From a bacterium M00.F.Ca.ET.205.01.1.1 (lineage in GTDB: Bacteria; Pseudomonadota; Alphaproteobacteria; Rhizobiales; Rhizobiaceae), in contig SRUQ01000002.1 in the NCBI GenBank assembly GCA_004791255.1, positions 713,050 through 777,049 on the forward strand: 64,000 nt of DNA, given 5' to 3'. The position numbers and the translations under genes were made by a program. The notes beneath the pieces are model-generated. The model ran no database searches. It worked only from the letters and a program-made list of their open reading frames with translations, and had not been told where the DNA came from. Position 1 is the stretch's first letter. The number at the start of each line of letters is the position of its first letter. Shown here in pieces: positions 1 to 9,522 of the stretch.

Positions 1-1810
1 TGACGATATCCTGGTCATTGTCCATGTCGACGATGATGCGGATCGGCTCGCCATGGCCGCGCCCGCCGGGCAGCCGGTCGGCGCCGATGGTGTAGAACTT
101 GCCGCCCGTCGTGAACACCAGGATTTTGTCGGTGGTCTGCGCATGGAAGGCGAGCTTGAGGCTGTCGCCTTCCTTGAAGGTCAGGGTAGAATGATCGGTC
201 AGGTGACCCTTCATCGCCCGCAGCCACCCCTTTTCCGAAACAACCACCGTGACCGGCTCGCGCTCGATCATGGCGTGGGCGATATCGGTCAGGTCGTGCT
301 CCGGCGCGTCGGCGAACTGGGTGCGGCGCTTGCCGAGTTCGGTCTCGGGACCGAACTTGTCGCGGATGTTGGCGACTTCCCACTTGATCGTCGCCCATTG
401 CTTGTCGTTTGACGCAAGCAGCGCCTCGATCTGCTTCTTCTCGGCGCTCAGGCCGTCGAATTCCTTGCGGATTTCGAACTCTTCCAGCTTGCGCAAGGCG
501 CGCAGCCGCATGTTGAGGATGGCTTCGGCCTGGGTGTCGGTGAGCGACCAGCGGGCCATCATCACCTGTTTGGGCTCATCCTCCTCGCGGATGATCCTGA
601 TCACCTCGTCGATGTTGAGGTAGGCGATCAGGTAGCCGGCGAGGATCTCGAGCCGCTTCTCGATCTCGCCGAGGCGGTGTTTGGAGCGGCGGATCAGCAC
701 GTCGCGGCGATGGTCGAGCCATTCCAGCAGCACGCCCTTCAGCGACAGCACGTTCGGCACCTTGCCCCGCGACAGCACATTCATGTTGAGCGGGAAGCGG
801 CTCTCGAGCTCGGTCAGCTTGAACAGCGATTCCATCAGGATGCCGGGATCGACGGTGCGGCTCTTCGGCACCAGCACGACACGGACGTCCTCTGCGCTCT
901 CGTCGCGGATATCCTCCAGCAACGGCAATTTGCGCGCCATCAAGAGCTCGGCGATCTTCTCGATCAGCCGTGCCTTCTGCACGCCATAGGGGATTTCGGT
1001 GACGACGATGCTCCAGGTGCCCCTGCCCTGGTCCTCCTGGTGCCACTTCGACCGAACACGGAAGCCGCCGCGCCCGGTCTCGTAGGCCTCCAGGATCGAC
1101 GCGCGGCTGTCGACGATGATGCCGCCGGTCGGGAAATCCGGGCCTTGTACGAAATCCATCAGCCTGGCCACCGGCGCATCGCGATGCTCGATCAGGTGCA
1201 GTGCGGCATCGCAAAGCTCGGCGGCGTTGTGCGGCGGGATCGAGGTCGCCATGCCGACCGCGATGCCGGACGAACCGTTGGCGAGCAGGTTCGGGAAGGC
1301 GCCGGGCAGAACGATCGGCTCCTCGTCCTCTTCATTGTAGGTCGGCCGATAGTCGACGGCATCCTCGGTAATTCCGGCAAGCAGCTCGGTTGCCACATCG
1401 GTCATGCGCGCTTCGGTGTAGCGCATGGCAGCGGCGTTATCGCCGTCGATGTTGCCGAAATTGCCCTGCCCGTCGACCAGCGGATAGCGCATTGAAAAAT
1501 CCTGCGCCAGCCGCACCAGGGCGTCATAGATCGACTGGTCGCCATGCGGGTGGAACTTACCCATCACCTCGCCGACAATACGGGCGCATTTGGCAAAACC
1601 CTGATCGGGATTGAGCCTGAGCAGCCGCATGGCATGCATGATGCGGCGATGGACCGGCTTCAGCCCGTCGCGAACATCGGGCAGCGCCCGGTGCATGATG
1701 GTCGACAGCGCATAGGCAAGATAGCGCTCTTCCAGCGCCTTCTTCAGATCGACCGGTTCAATATGATCGCCGCCACCATCTTCAGGCGGCGGTAAAAGCC
1801 TTTTTCCCAT
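1..1810 (-). CDS. parC: DNA topoisomerase IV subunit A (ParC), 3' end beyond window
   Basis: ParC is the DNA-cleaving and religating subunit of topoisomerase IV, which decatenates daughter chromosomes together with ParE. Reading the minus strand from the ATG at 1808-1810 gives an open frame to the window edge (about 603 codons). It begins [13 protein letters not shown] and contains the conserved type IIA core: [20 protein letters not shown] near residue 35, [14 protein letters not shown] near 85, and [10 protein letters not shown], which holds the catalytic Tyr, near 120. Glycine-rich blade motifs of the C-terminal beta-pinwheel (GRGHGEPIR) begin close to the edge. The short N-terminus and lack of a GyrA-type acidic tail in view favour ParC over GyrA. 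The C-terminal end lies to the left of base 1. Convergent or divergent partners on that side cannot be seen. Confidence 0.93.
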   Translation of the reverse strand, partial: MGKRLLPPPEDGGGDHIEPVDLKKALEERYLAYALSTIMHRALPDVRDGLKPVHRRIMHAMRLLRLNPDQGFAKCARIVGEVMGKFHPHGDQSIYDALVRLAQDFSMRYPLVDGQGNFGNIDGDNAAAMRYTEARMTDVATELLAGITEDAVDYRPTYNEEDEEPIVLPGAFPNLLANGSSGIAVGMATSIPPHNAAELCDAALHLIEHRDAPVARLMDFVQGPDFPTGGIIVDSRASILEAYETGRGGFRVRSKWHQEDQGRGTWSIVVTEIPYGVQKARLIEKIAELLMARKLPLLEDIRDESAEDVRVVLVPKSRTVDPGILMESLFKLTELESRFPLNMNVLSRGKVPNVLSLKGVLLEWLDHRRDVLIRRSKHRLGEIEKRLEILAGYLIAYLNIDEVIRIIREEDEPKQVMMARWSLTDTQAEAILNMRLRALRKLEEFEIRKEFDGLSAEKKQIEALLASNDKQWATIKWEVANIRDKFGPETELGKRRTQFADAPEHDLTDIAHAMIEREPVTVVVSEKGWLRAMKGHLTDHSTLTFKEGDSLKLAFHAQTTDKILVFTTGGKFYTIGADRLPGGRGHGEPIRIIVDMDNDQDIV

Positions 1811-2153
1811 GGGCTGGGACTATCCGAGCGGGTGATTCGCGGCAAGAGGCGCACGCCTTGCGGGTCCGCGGCCGCCTTGTTGTGCAACATGAAACTGGAA
1901 GGGGCAGTTCGCCGGCCAACATCAATCTGTTACATGCCGGTTCTATTGCCAAGCCCGACGACACTTTGGCCGGCCAGATCTTCATGACAAATTCACCGCT
2001 ATCGATGATGACGTTGGGATCGGGTTTGCCTTTCACCTCGATTTTTGACCATTGTGGCGGGAGACGCCTTTTTCCCGTCCAGTTCGTCACGGAATGGTGA
2101 TGGCGCAACGAATTGAAAAACAATTTTCCAAAACACTCTCAGGGAACTTCGCG
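1811..2153. other. Intergenic region between parC and the 2154 gene
   Basis: This 343-bp divergent intergenic region must carry the promoters of parC (leftward) and of the gene at 2154 (rightward). Several short frames cross it on both strands, but none has a convincing ribosome binding site or recognisable product. A purine-rich AGGGAAC about ten bases before the ATG at 2154 is the clearest signal. Confidence 0.5.
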
Positions 2154-3344
2154 ATGACAATCAAACGTTCTACCCTTCAGAAACTCGCTTTTTCGACCTT
2201 CCTGCTGACGCTGCCGCTCAACGCGGCTCTCGCCCAGGACGCAGCGGTTGCCGACCGGCTGAAGGCAGCACTTGCCGCCCAGGGCGTCGACATTTCCTGG
2301 ACCGGCGTGACCGGTGACAACACCAGCATGGTGCTGCAGGGGGTGGCCATCAAGCCGGCCGCTGAAAAGGAAGCTCTCCCGATCGGCGACGTCAAGCTCG
2401 AGAACGTAACCGAAGCCAATGGCGGTTATGACATCGGCACCGTTTCGACCACAGCCTTCGAACACAGCAAGGACGGCGTCACCCTCGATCTCAGCCCCTT
2501 CATCATCCACGACATGACGGTTCCGGCCGAGGGCGCCGCCAACCCGCTCGGCTCGCTGATGATGTACAAGTCGGCCGAACTGTCGAACATGACGGTCAAG
2601 GTTGCCGACAAGACGGCCTTCTCGATGGACGGGCTTGCTATCGAGATCACCCCTCCCGCCGACGGCAAGGCGATGGAATTCACCGGCACGACGGAAAAAT
2701 TCACGGCTGACCTGTCGCTGGTCGATGATCCGAAGTCCAAGGAGGTCATCAACGCGCTCGGTTACCAGAACATCTCGGGTAATCTCGAGATGGCCGGCAC
2801 CTGGCAGCCATCTGACGGCAAGATGGAACTGTCGAAATACGATATCTCCGTCGAGAATGCCGGTACGCTCGGCATGACCTTCGACCTCGGCGGCTATACG
2901 ATGGACTTCATCAAGTCGCTGCAGGAGATGCAGAAGAAGATGGCCGCACAGCCTGCAGGCGCCGACAATTCGGCACAGGGCATGGCCATGCTCGGCCTGT
3001 TGCAGCAGCTTTCGTTCAACAGCGCCTCGATCCGCTTCGACGACGATTCGCTGACCGGCAAGGTGCTGGAATATGTCGGCAAGCAGCAGGGCATGTCGGC
3101 CAAGGACGTTGCCAACCAGGCCAAGGCGATCGTGCCGTTCGGCATGGCTCAGCTCAACAATCCGGAGCTGACGGCTCAAGTGACGGCCGCGGTCAGCAAG
3201 TATCTCGACGACCCGAAGAGCCTTGAAGTCTCGGCCGAGCCGCCGGCATCGGTGCCGTTCGCGCTGATCATGGCAGGCGCCATGTCCAACCCGCTCGACC
3301 TGCCGAAGACGCTCGGCGTTGCCGTCAAGGCGAACGAAGACTGA
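2154..3344 (+). CDS. Periplasmic protein of unknown function
   Basis: The 396-residue product has a clear Sec signal peptide: two lysine/arginine-containing stretches, a hydrophobic core (LAFSTFLLTLPLNA), and a probable cleavage after ALA-Q near residue 26. The mature part is soluble, rich in D/K/T/A, with no transmembrane segment. It looks like a repetitive beta-rich fold with lines such as GVAIKP, LENVTEANGGYDIG and DLSPFIIHDMTVP, followed by a helical C-terminal half. I do not recognise a named domain. The ATG at 2154 is chosen because AGGGAAC lies just upstream and the signal peptide begins there; the frame is open further upstream. A strong intrinsic terminator follows at 3365-3394. It is convergent with aspS. 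Confidence 0.75.
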   Translation: MTIKRSTLQKLAFSTFLLTLPLNAALAQDAAVADRLKAALAAQGVDISWTGVTGDNTSMVLQGVAIKPAAEKEALPIGDVKLENVTEANGGYDIGTVSTTAFEHSKDGVTLDLSPFIIHDMTVPAEGAANPLGSLMMYKSAELSNMTVKVADKTAFSMDGLAIEITPPADGKAMEFTGTTEKFTADLSLVDDPKSKEVINALGYQNISGNLEMAGTWQPSDGKMELSKYDISVENAGTLGMTFDLGGYTMDFIKSLQEMQKKMAAQPAGADNSAQGMAMLGLLQQLSFNSASIRFDDDSLTGKVLEYVGKQQGMSAKDVANQAKAIVPFGMAQLNNPELTAQVTAAVSKYLDDPKSLEVSAEPPASVPFALIMAGAMSNPLDLPKTLGVAVKANED

Positions 3345-3364
3345 TCGAGCGATCTCAGAATACA

Positions 3365-3394
3365 AAAAAGCCCGGCAGCGATGCCGGGCTTTTT
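3365..3394. terminator. Rho-independent terminator, probably bidirectional
   Basis: A 13-bp perfect stem (AAAAAGCCCGGCA paired with TGCCGGGCTTTTT) encloses a four-base loop. It is flanked by an A-run on the left and a T-run on the right, so it can serve transcripts from both sides. It sits between the stop of the periplasmic protein gene and the stop of convergent aspS. Confidence 0.9.
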
Positions 3395-3460
3395 CATGGG
3401 ATTTTCTTATCGAAAGAATCAGTTCCAGCGGTTTCTTCAACCGCAGACTGAACCCGGCGA

Positions 3461-5251
3461 TCAGGCGTCCTTCTTGGTCGGCGCGACGCGCAGTGCCAGT
3501 TCGCGAAGCTGTTGCGGGCTCGCTTCCGAGGGCGCGTTCATCAACAGATCGTAGGCCTGCTGGTTCATCGGGAACATGGTGATCTCGCGCAGGTTCTTGG
3601 CGCCGACGAGCAGCATGACGACACGATCGACGCCGGCGGCCATGCCGCCATGCGGCGGGGCGCCATACTGGAAGGCGCGGTAGAGACCGCCGAAGCGTTC
3701 CTCGACCGTGGCGCGGTCGAGCCCGACCGTCTCGAACGCCTTGACCATGGTTTCGGGCAGATGGTTGCGGATACCGCCCGAGGCGATCTCGAAGCCGTTG
3801 CAGACCATATCGTACTGGAAGGCCTTGATGCCGAGCAGATCGTCGCCGTTCAGCGCATCGATGCCACCCTGCGGCATCGAGAACGGGTTGTGAGCGAAGT
3901 CGATCTTCTTCTCGTCCTCGTTCCATTCGAAGAAGGGGAAGTCGACGATCCAGCACAGTTCGAAGCGCTCGCGGTCGACAAGGTTCAGCTCTTCGCCGGC
4001 ACGCGTGCGCGCGGCACCGGCGAAAGAGACGAATTTCTTCGGGTCGCCGGCGACGAAGAAGGCGGCGTCGCCATCGGCCAGGCCGAGTTGCTGGCGGATC
4101 GCTTCGGTGCGCTCCTCGCCGATGTTCTTGGCCAGCGGACCGGCGCCTTCCAGCTTGTCACCCTCCTTGCGCCAGAAGATGTAGCCCAGCCCCGGCTGGC
4201 CCTCGCCCTGCGCCCAGGAGTTCATGCGGTCGCAGAAGGCGCGGCTGCCGCCGGTCTTGGCGGGAATGCCCCACACCTCGGCCTTGGCGTCGTTGGCGAG
4301 GATGTTGGCGAAGACCTTGAAGCCGGAATCGCGGAAATGGTCGGAGACGGCCTGCATCTCGATAGGGTTGCGCAGATCGGGCTTGTCGGAGCCATATTTG
4401 CGCATGGCAACGTCATAGGGGATGCGCTGGAATTTCTGCGTCACCGGCTTGCCGTTGGCGAAGGTCTCGAACACCCCGCGCATGACCGGCTCCATGGTCG
4501 ACAGCACGTCGTCCTGTTCAACGAAGCTCATCTCCAGGTCGAGCTGATAGAATTCTCCCGGCAAACGGTCGGCGCGCGGATCCTCATCGCGGAAGCAGGG
4601 CGCAATCTGGAAATAGCGATCGAAGCCCGACACCATGATCAGCTGCTTGTACTGCTGCGGCGCCTGCGGCAGGGCGTAGAAGGTGCCGGGATGGATGCGC
4701 GACGGGACCAGGAAGTCGCGCGCCCCTTCCGGCGACGAGGCGGTCAGGATCGGTGTCGAGAATTCGGTGAAGCCGACCTCGCCCATGCGCTTGCGCATCT
4801 CGGCGATGATTTTCGTGCGCGCGACGATGTTCTTGTGCAGCGTCTCGCGGCGCAGGTCGAGGAAGCGGTATTTCAGCCTGATGTCCTCGGGATAGTCCGG
4901 CTCTCCGAACACCGGCAGCGGCAATTCCTTGGCAGCCGAAAGCACCTCGATCTCGCGGGCAAAAATCTCGATCTCGCCGGTCGGCAGGTTGGCGTTCGTG
5001 GTCTCAGGCAAGCGTGCCTTGACGTCGCCGTCGACGCGGATGACCCACTCGCCGCGCACTGTCTCGGCGACCTTGAAAGCCGGCGAATCGGGGTCGGCGA
5101 CGATCTGGGTCAGGCCGTAGTGGTCACGCAGGTCGATGAACAGTAACCCGCCATGGTCGCGCACCCGATGCACCCAGCCCGACAGGCGAACGGAATTGCC
5201 GACGTCGGCCTTCCTCAACTGGGCACAGGTATGGCTGCGGTAACGATGCAT
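3461..5251 (-). CDS. aspS: Aspartyl-tRNA synthetase
   Basis: Class II aminoacyl-tRNA synthetase of the bacterial long form (596 residues). An N-terminal OB-fold anticodon-binding domain starts [14 protein letters not shown] and contains [19 protein letters not shown]. The class II catalytic core follows, with motif 2 ([19 protein letters not shown]), the GAD insertion domain, and motif 3 ([14 protein letters not shown]). Alphaproteobacteria usually lack asparaginyl-tRNA synthetase, so this enzyme is probably non-discriminating and works with GatCAB; that is inference. The start is set at the conserved MHRYR. A second in-frame ATG six bases upstream (5257) has slightly better spacing to a GGAA and is an equal alternative. 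The gene is convergent with the periplasmic protein gene across a terminator. Confidence 0.95.
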   Translation of the reverse strand: MHRYRSHTCAQLRKADVGNSVRLSGWVHRVRDHGGLLFIDLRDHYGLTQIVADPDSPAFKVAETVRGEWVIRVDGDVKARLPETTNANLPTGEIEIFAREIEVLSAAKELPLPVFGEPDYPEDIRLKYRFLDLRRETLHKNIVARTKIIAEMRKRMGEVGFTEFSTPILTASSPEGARDFLVPSRIHPGTFYALPQAPQQYKQLIMVSGFDRYFQIAPCFRDEDPRADRLPGEFYQLDLEMSFVEQDDVLSTMEPVMRGVFETFANGKPVTQKFQRIPYDVAMRKYGSDKPDLRNPIEMQAVSDHFRDSGFKVFANILANDAKAEVWGIPAKTGGSRAFCDRMNSWAQGEGQPGLGYIFWRKEGDKLEGAGPLAKNIGEERTEAIRQQLGLADGDAAFFVAGDPKKFVSFAGAARTRAGEELNLVDRERFELCWIVDFPFFEWNEDEKKIDFAHNPFSMPQGGIDALNGDDLLGIKAFQYDMVCNGFEIASGGIRNHLPETMVKAFETVGLDRATVEERFGGLYRAFQYGAPPHGGMAAGVDRVVMLLVGAKNLREITMFPMNQQAYDLLMNAPSEASPQQLRELALRVAPTKKDA

Positions 5252-5450
5252 GGTCATGTCAGAATTCCGGGGTGCTCTGGTTGCGGGCCGAAGCGTCACG
5301 GCCCGGCCTGAAAATTTGCGCGAAAAGCGCATGGGAGGCCGGATTTGTCAAGGCAAGCAGCGTCGGGCATCGTCGGCCAGTTTTGGCCGCATGATGAATG
5401 GTGCTTACCCTTCACCAGCGGTAGCTTCGCGTTAAGCGGGGGACAATTCC

Positions 5451-5822
5451 ATGCAAAGCACCAGGCAGGGGCCACCACTGGCACGCCAGGCGCACGCTCG
5501 CATCGTGGAAATCCTCAAGGCGGCTCGCACCAACGACTGGGATCAATTCAAAACGCTGTCGGACGGCGATCTCAGCAATGAGGAATCGATGCGGGGGCAG
5601 TTCAACGCCTCGCGGCTGATCGTCGACTTTGACCGGATCGACGTGGGGCAGTTCAGCGTCGGGGTCAATCCCGATGGGTTCCGTCTCATTGTAGGTCAGT
5701 TGGCCCCGCTCGACGACAAACGACAACGGGTGGTGCTGACCGTCTACAGCAAGGAGCTCGACGACGGGCCATTCATAAGCGTGTGGACCTTTCATGAAGG
5801 CCTGGACCTGTCCTCGCTGTAA
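5451..5822 (+). CDS. Small protein of unknown function (NTF2-like?)
   Basis: The 123-residue product has no signal peptide or membrane segment. Its N-terminal helix (ARIVEILKAARTNDWDQFKTLSDGDL) followed by alternating beta-strand-like stretches (FSVGVNPDGFRLIVGQL, QRVVLTVYSKELDD, PFISVWTFHEG) would fit a small SnoaL/NTF2-like alpha+beta fold, but there is no diagnostic motif and I assign no function. The ATG at 5451 is preceded by GGGGGAC at good spacing. The next gene, an MFS transporter, begins 77 bases after the stop, so the two may share a transcript. Confidence 0.7.
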   Translation: MQSTRQGPPLARQAHARIVEILKAARTNDWDQFKTLSDGDLSNEESMRGQFNASRLIVDFDRIDVGQFSVGVNPDGFRLIVGQLAPLDDKRQRVVLTVYSKELDDGPFISVWTFHEGLDLSSL

Positions 5823-5898
5823 TTCGTCGGCAATTGACGCTGGCATTGGCCATGGCGATGGTTCAAGAAGGGATCACACGACACGTGATCGCCTGTTC

Positions 5899-7143
5899 AT
5901 GTCCTCCATCCGCCCGCTGATCCCGCTCCTTCTCGCCGCCGGCATCCTGCTTGGCGGCAATGGGCTGCAGAGCACGCTGATCGCGTTGCGCGGCGCGCAG
6001 GAAGGGTTTTCGCCTTCCGACATCGGCCTGATGGGCACATTCTATTTCGCCGGCTTCCTGCTCGGCTGCCTCGCCATCACCCGCATCATGAAGGCGGTCG
6101 GCCATGTCAGGGCGTTTTCGGCCTTGGCCGCAATCGCCTCGGCCGGCACCTTGCTGCTGGTGCTGGTTCCCAATCCGGTGATGTGGTGCGCAGTGCGTTT
6201 TGCCGGCGGCTTCTGCTTTGCCGGGCTGTTCACCATCGTGGAAAGCTGGCTGAATTCCGGCGTCAGCAACCACGACCGCGCCCGCGTGCTGGCAATCTAC
6301 CGGATGGTCGACACCGGTTCGGTGACATCGGCCCAGTTCCTGATCCCGGTCTTCGGCGCCGGTGGCTTCACCATCTTCGCCATCATGTCGATCATGATCA
6401 CACTATCGCTGGTGCCGGTCTCGCTCGGCGACCGTTCCAACCCGACGCCGCCCGAAGACGTCAAGCTCGACCTCGCGCGCGTCTGGCGCATTTCACCGCT
6501 CGGCTGCTTCGGCTGCATTGCCGTCGGCGTCACCAACAGCGCGTTTCGTACCTTGTCGCCGGTCTATGCCGAACAGATCGGCATGTCGGTGGCCGATGTC
6601 GTGACCTTCGTCAGCGTCGGCATCTTCGGCGGTGCCATCATCCAGTACCCGCTCGGTTACCTCTCCGACCGCTGGGACCGGCGCCGGGTGCTGTTGATGA
6701 CGACCTGCTGCGCCTTGGTTTCGGCGCTGGCGCTGGTGTTCATCGCCGGCAGCAGCGCGCTGCTCAACTTCGTCATCATCTTCATCTTCGGCTGCTTCGC
6801 CATGCCGCTCTATTCACTGTCGGCGGCGCATTCCAACGACCGAGCCGGCAAGGGCGAGTTCGTGCTGATCAATGCCGCCTTGATGCTGTTCTATTCCTTC
6901 GGCGCCATTGGCGGGCCGTTCGCGGCCTCCACCGCCATGCAGTATTTCGGGCCGAGCGCGCTGTTCGTGTTCAGCGCCACGGTCTATGCGATCTTCATCG
7001 CCGTCATTCTCTACCGCATGCAGGCGCGCTCCGGCGTGCCGGCGGGCAAGCGTAGCCGATTCATCGCCCTGTTGCGCACGTCGACCGTTTTTGCCCGGCT
7101 GGCCAGAAGAAATAGCGATTCCGACGATCACGAGGGGTCATGA
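5899..7143 (+). CDS. MFS transporter
   Basis: A 414-residue inner-membrane protein with about twelve hydrophobic segments and the major facilitator layout. The first helix region is LIPLLLAAGILLGGNGLQSTLIALRGAQEGFS, and the loop between helices 8 and 9 carries LGYLSDRWDRRRVLL, a match to the GxxxDRxGRR-type MFS signature. It resembles the YcaD-like group of transporters of unknown substrate. The ATG at 5899 (MSSIRPLIPLL) starts the first membrane segment; the upstream extension is polar and includes frame overlap with the previous gene. A GATCAC/GTGATC inverted repeat lies at about 5871-5889, just before the start. The substrate cannot be inferred. Confidence 0.85.
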   Translation: MSSIRPLIPLLLAAGILLGGNGLQSTLIALRGAQEGFSPSDIGLMGTFYFAGFLLGCLAITRIMKAVGHVRAFSALAAIASAGTLLLVLVPNPVMWCAVRFAGGFCFAGLFTIVESWLNSGVSNHDRARVLAIYRMVDTGSVTSAQFLIPVFGAGGFTIFAIMSIMITLSLVPVSLGDRSNPTPPEDVKLDLARVWRISPLGCFGCIAVGVTNSAFRTLSPVYAEQIGMSVADVVTFVSVGIFGGAIIQYPLGYLSDRWDRRRVLLMTTCCALVSALALVFIAGSSALLNFVIIFIFGCFAMPLYSLSAAHSNDRAGKGEFVLINAALMLFYSFGAIGGPFAASTAMQYFGPSALFVFSATVYAIFIAVILYRMQARSGVPAGKRSRFIALLRTSTVFARLARRNSDSDDHEGS

Positions 7144-7218
7144 CGGCTGCGCCAAAGCTTGACGAAAGCGCCGCCGGCTGAAATCTAGGAAGACCGCACT
7201 CCTGCCAAAAGCGATTTG

Positions 7219-8370
7219 ATGCACGTCATCACCACCCAGAAAGAACTCGAGACCGTTCTCGCCGCTTTCGAAAAGTCGGAATTCGTCACCGTCGACACCG
7301 AATTCATTCGCGAAACGACCTTCTGGCCAATCCTGTGCCTGATCCAGATGGCGGCGCCCGGCGTAACCGCGCTGATCGATCCGCTGTCGCCGGACATCGA
7401 TCTGGCACCGTTCTTCAAGCTGATGGCCAATGAGGCGGTGGTCAAAGTCTTCCACGCGGCGCGCCAGGACATCGAAATCATCGTCCATCTCGGCGATCTC
7501 GTTCCGCATCCGGTGTTCGACACGCAGGTGGCGGCAATGGTCTGCGGCTTCGGCGACAGCGTCTCCTACGATCAGTTGGTGCAGCGCGTCACCGGGGCAC
7601 GGCTCGACAAGTCCTCGCGCTTCACCGACTGGCGCCACCGGCCGCTGTCCGACAAGCAGCTCGATTATGCGCTGGCCGACGTCACCCACCTGATCGAGGT
7701 TTACCAGCACCTCAGTGCCGAATTGGAACGGGAGAAACGCGGCCACTGGCTGAACGAGGAAATGGACGTTCTGACCTCGCGCGAGACCTATGATCCGCAT
7801 CCCGAGGACGCCTGGAAGCGGCTGAAGATGCGGCTGCGCAAGCCGCAGGAGCTGGCGATCGTGCAGGCCGTGGCGGCATGGCGCGAACGCGAGGCGCGCG
7901 AGCGCGACGTGCCGCGCGGCCGCGTGCTGAAGGACGATGCGATTTACGAGATTGCGCAGCAAGGCCCGCGCGATGCGGCCGCCCTTGCCAAGCTGCGCAC
8001 CACGCCCAAGGGCTGGGAACGGTCGTCGACGGCGACCGCGCTGCTCGGCGCGGTCAACTTGGCGCTGGCCCTGCCCAAGGAACAGATGCCGAAACTGCCG
8101 AAGAACTTCCAGCCGCCCGAAGGCTCGAGCGCGGCGGCGGAACTCTTGAAAGTGCTGCTGAGGATCGTCGCCGAAAAACAGGGTGTCGCCTCGAAGGTGC
8201 TCGCCTCGAGCGACGACATCGACCGCATTGCCGCCGAAGGCGAAGCGGCCGATGTGCCGGCCCTGCAGGGATGGCGGCGCGCCGTGTTCGGCGAACAGGC
8301 GCTGAAGCTGGTGCGCGGCGAGATCGGCATCAAATTCGACAAGCGCAAGATCGCGGTGTTCGATTTGTAG
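7219..8370 (+). CDS. rnd: Ribonuclease D
   Basis: A 3'-5' exoribonuclease of the DEDD superfamily acting in tRNA 3'-end maturation. Exo motif I is VDTEF with Asp26 and Glu28, motif II is HAARQD with Asp84, and motif III is YALADVTHL with the Tyr-xxx-Asp near residues 150-156. A C-terminal HRDC-type helical domain (RLKMRLRKPQELAIVQAVAAWRE onward) completes the normal RNase D architecture. Length 383 residues is typical for alphaproteobacteria. The ATG at 7219 is used; the preceding in-frame TTG adds only one residue. It is convergent with the MAPEG gene, separated by a double hairpin. Confidence 0.93.
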   Translation: MHVITTQKELETVLAAFEKSEFVTVDTEFIRETTFWPILCLIQMAAPGVTALIDPLSPDIDLAPFFKLMANEAVVKVFHAARQDIEIIVHLGDLVPHPVFDTQVAAMVCGFGDSVSYDQLVQRVTGARLDKSSRFTDWRHRPLSDKQLDYALADVTHLIEVYQHLSAELEREKRGHWLNEEMDVLTSRETYDPHPEDAWKRLKMRLRKPQELAIVQAVAAWREREARERDVPRGRVLKDDAIYEIAQQGPRDAAALAKLRTTPKGWERSSTATALLGAVNLALALPKEQMPKLPKNFQPPEGSSAAAELLKVLLRIVAEKQGVASKVLASSDDIDRIAAEGEAADVPALQGWRRAVFGEQALKLVRGEIGIKFDKRKIAVFDL

Positions 8371-8390
8371 CGCTGGCGCTGCTCCCACCC

Positions 8391-8432
8391 CGCTCCGCTA
8401 TGCGGAGCGACCCTCCCCACAAAGGGGAGGGT
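8391..8432. repeat. Double-hairpin intergenic element, terminator-like
   Basis: Two adjacent perfect palindromes lie between the convergent rnd and MAPEG genes: an 8-bp stem CGCTCCGC/GCGGAGCG with loop TAT, then a 9-bp stem ACCCTCCCC/GGGGAGGGT with a 5-base loop. Hairpins of the second type recur elsewhere in the window (12.7, 22.2 and 41.3 kb). The position suits transcription termination in both directions, but there is no long T-run, so it may simply be a dispersed repeat. Confidence 0.6.
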
Positions 8433-8441
8433 AAATCCTGC

Positions 8442-8861
8442 TCAAACCGCCCCAAGCAGATGCAGCGCGAACCAGATCCAGGCCAGCGCCAGCACGACCG
8501 CGCCGACGAAGAAAGCGCGCCGGCGCAGCATCAGCCTGTTGCTGGTCAGGTGTATCCAGGCGTGGACATAGCGCGACGCGACGAACACCCACATCAGCGC
8601 CAGTGTCAGATAGTTGACGCCGTTGGTCTGATGCAGCGCCAGGCACAGCACATAGAATAGCACCGGCAACTCGAACTGGTTGATCAGATTGTTGGCGACG
8701 GTGATGCTGGAAGCCGGCTCTGTCGAGCGCACCTTGTACTGACCGGCCTTGGCTTCGCCCGACTTGACCGCGAAATACCTGCGCCTGCTCATGACGCCGT
8801 AGACGATGTAGATCAGCAGCACATGCGCAAGAACGGGCCAGAAGATCGCGCTCTGGTTCAT
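8442..8861 (-). CDS. MAPEG family membrane protein
   Basis: A 139-residue protein with four hydrophobic segments in the pattern of the MAPEG family (membrane-associated proteins in eicosanoid and glutathione metabolism). Family-like features are the conserved NNLINQFELPVLFYVLCLAL segment and the RYVHAWIHLTSNRLMLRRR segment. Bacterial members are often predicted glutathione S-transferases or peroxidases, but the substrate here is unknown. The ATG is preceded by GGGGAAATGTC. The gene lies directly downstream (37-bp gap) of another membrane protein gene on the same strand. Confidence 0.88.
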   Translation of the reverse strand: MNQSAIFWPVLAHVLLIYIVYGVMSRRRYFAVKSGEAKAGQYKVRSTEPASSITVANNLINQFELPVLFYVLCLALHQTNGVNYLTLALMWVFVASRYVHAWIHLTSNRLMLRRRAFFVGAVVLALAWIWFALHLLGAV

Positions 8862-8898
8862 GACATTTCCCCTGCCCGGCCGGGCGTTATGTGCTGGA

Positions 8899-9522
8899 TC
8901 AAGCCTGGCGTTTCTGGCCCGCCAGCCAGAAGGCGGCGATGACGATTACCGGGACGGCAAGCAGCGCGAATTTGGTGACGATCAGCGCCGAGGCGAAAGC
9001 GAGCGAATCCGGATTGGCGGACAGGAAGTCGGAGAGCAGCCGCGCCACAGCCAGGTTCTGCGCATAGTCGGCGAGCGTGTAGGGCAGCACCAGAATCAAC
9101 GCCAGGATCGACTGCATCTGGCCCGGCAACCTGCGAAACCCTTGCAGCCGCCGCCCGGTGGCCAGGATCAGACTGACCAGCGTCACCGACAGCAGCGCCG
9201 GGAAAAAGAGGTCGAAAGTCAGATAGTGCCAGACCAGGACGATCTCGCCTCCGCGCCGGCCAAGCGCCGTCAGCCAAGCCATGCCTTGATCGGGCGTGAA
9301 GCCCAAATAGCGGATGTCGAGCGACGGCAGGCCGCCGCTCAGCTGACGGAAATAGAAGAATTCCATTGCCGTCATGGCGATGAAGACCGCCGCCGACAGG
9401 AAACAAAGTGCCGCCGCGTGGCGTGACAGCCGCAGGATCGTCGCCGTCAGGCTCCGCCCGAGCCCGTATTGCTCAGGCTCCGCCGGGATAATTCGGGCTT
9501 TCGCGGGTAATCGTGACGTCAT
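8899..9522 (-). CDS. Membrane protein of unknown function
   Basis: About 207 residues with four or five hydrophobic segments (LCFLSAAVFIAMTAMEFFYF, LTFDLFFPALLSVTLVSLILA, ILALILVLPYTLADYAQNLAVA, FALLAVPVIVIAAFWLAG). The spacing and the acidic/aromatic first loop give no recognised family. The start used, [11 protein letters not shown] at 9522, places the first 50 bases inside the 3' end of guaB on the same strand. No ATG closer to the first membrane helix lies outside guaB, so the overlap is probably real. The gene would be read with guaB and possibly the MAPEG gene. Confidence 0.68.
   Translation of the reverse strand: MTSRLPAKARIIPAEPEQYGLGRSLTATILRLSRHAAALCFLSAAVFIAMTAMEFFYFRQLSGGLPSLDIRYLGFTPDQGMAWLTALGRRGGEIVLVWHYLTFDLFFPALLSVTLVSLILATGRRLQGFRRLPGQMQSILALILVLPYTLADYAQNLAVARLLSDFLSANPDSLAFASALIVTKFALLAVPVIVIAAFWLAGQKRQA

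Noticed and set aside
1782..2123. Minus-strand frame of 113 codons between parC and the periplasmic protein gene
   Set aside because: It overlaps the start of parC on the same strand, has no ribosome binding site and no family match.
3512..5146. Long plus-strand frame opposite aspS
   Set aside because: Antisense shadow of a fully conserved AspRS.
5871..5889. GATCAC/GTGATC inverted repeat before the MFS gene
   Set aside because: Only six-base arms with a seven-base spacer, no known regulator nearby; could easily be chance.
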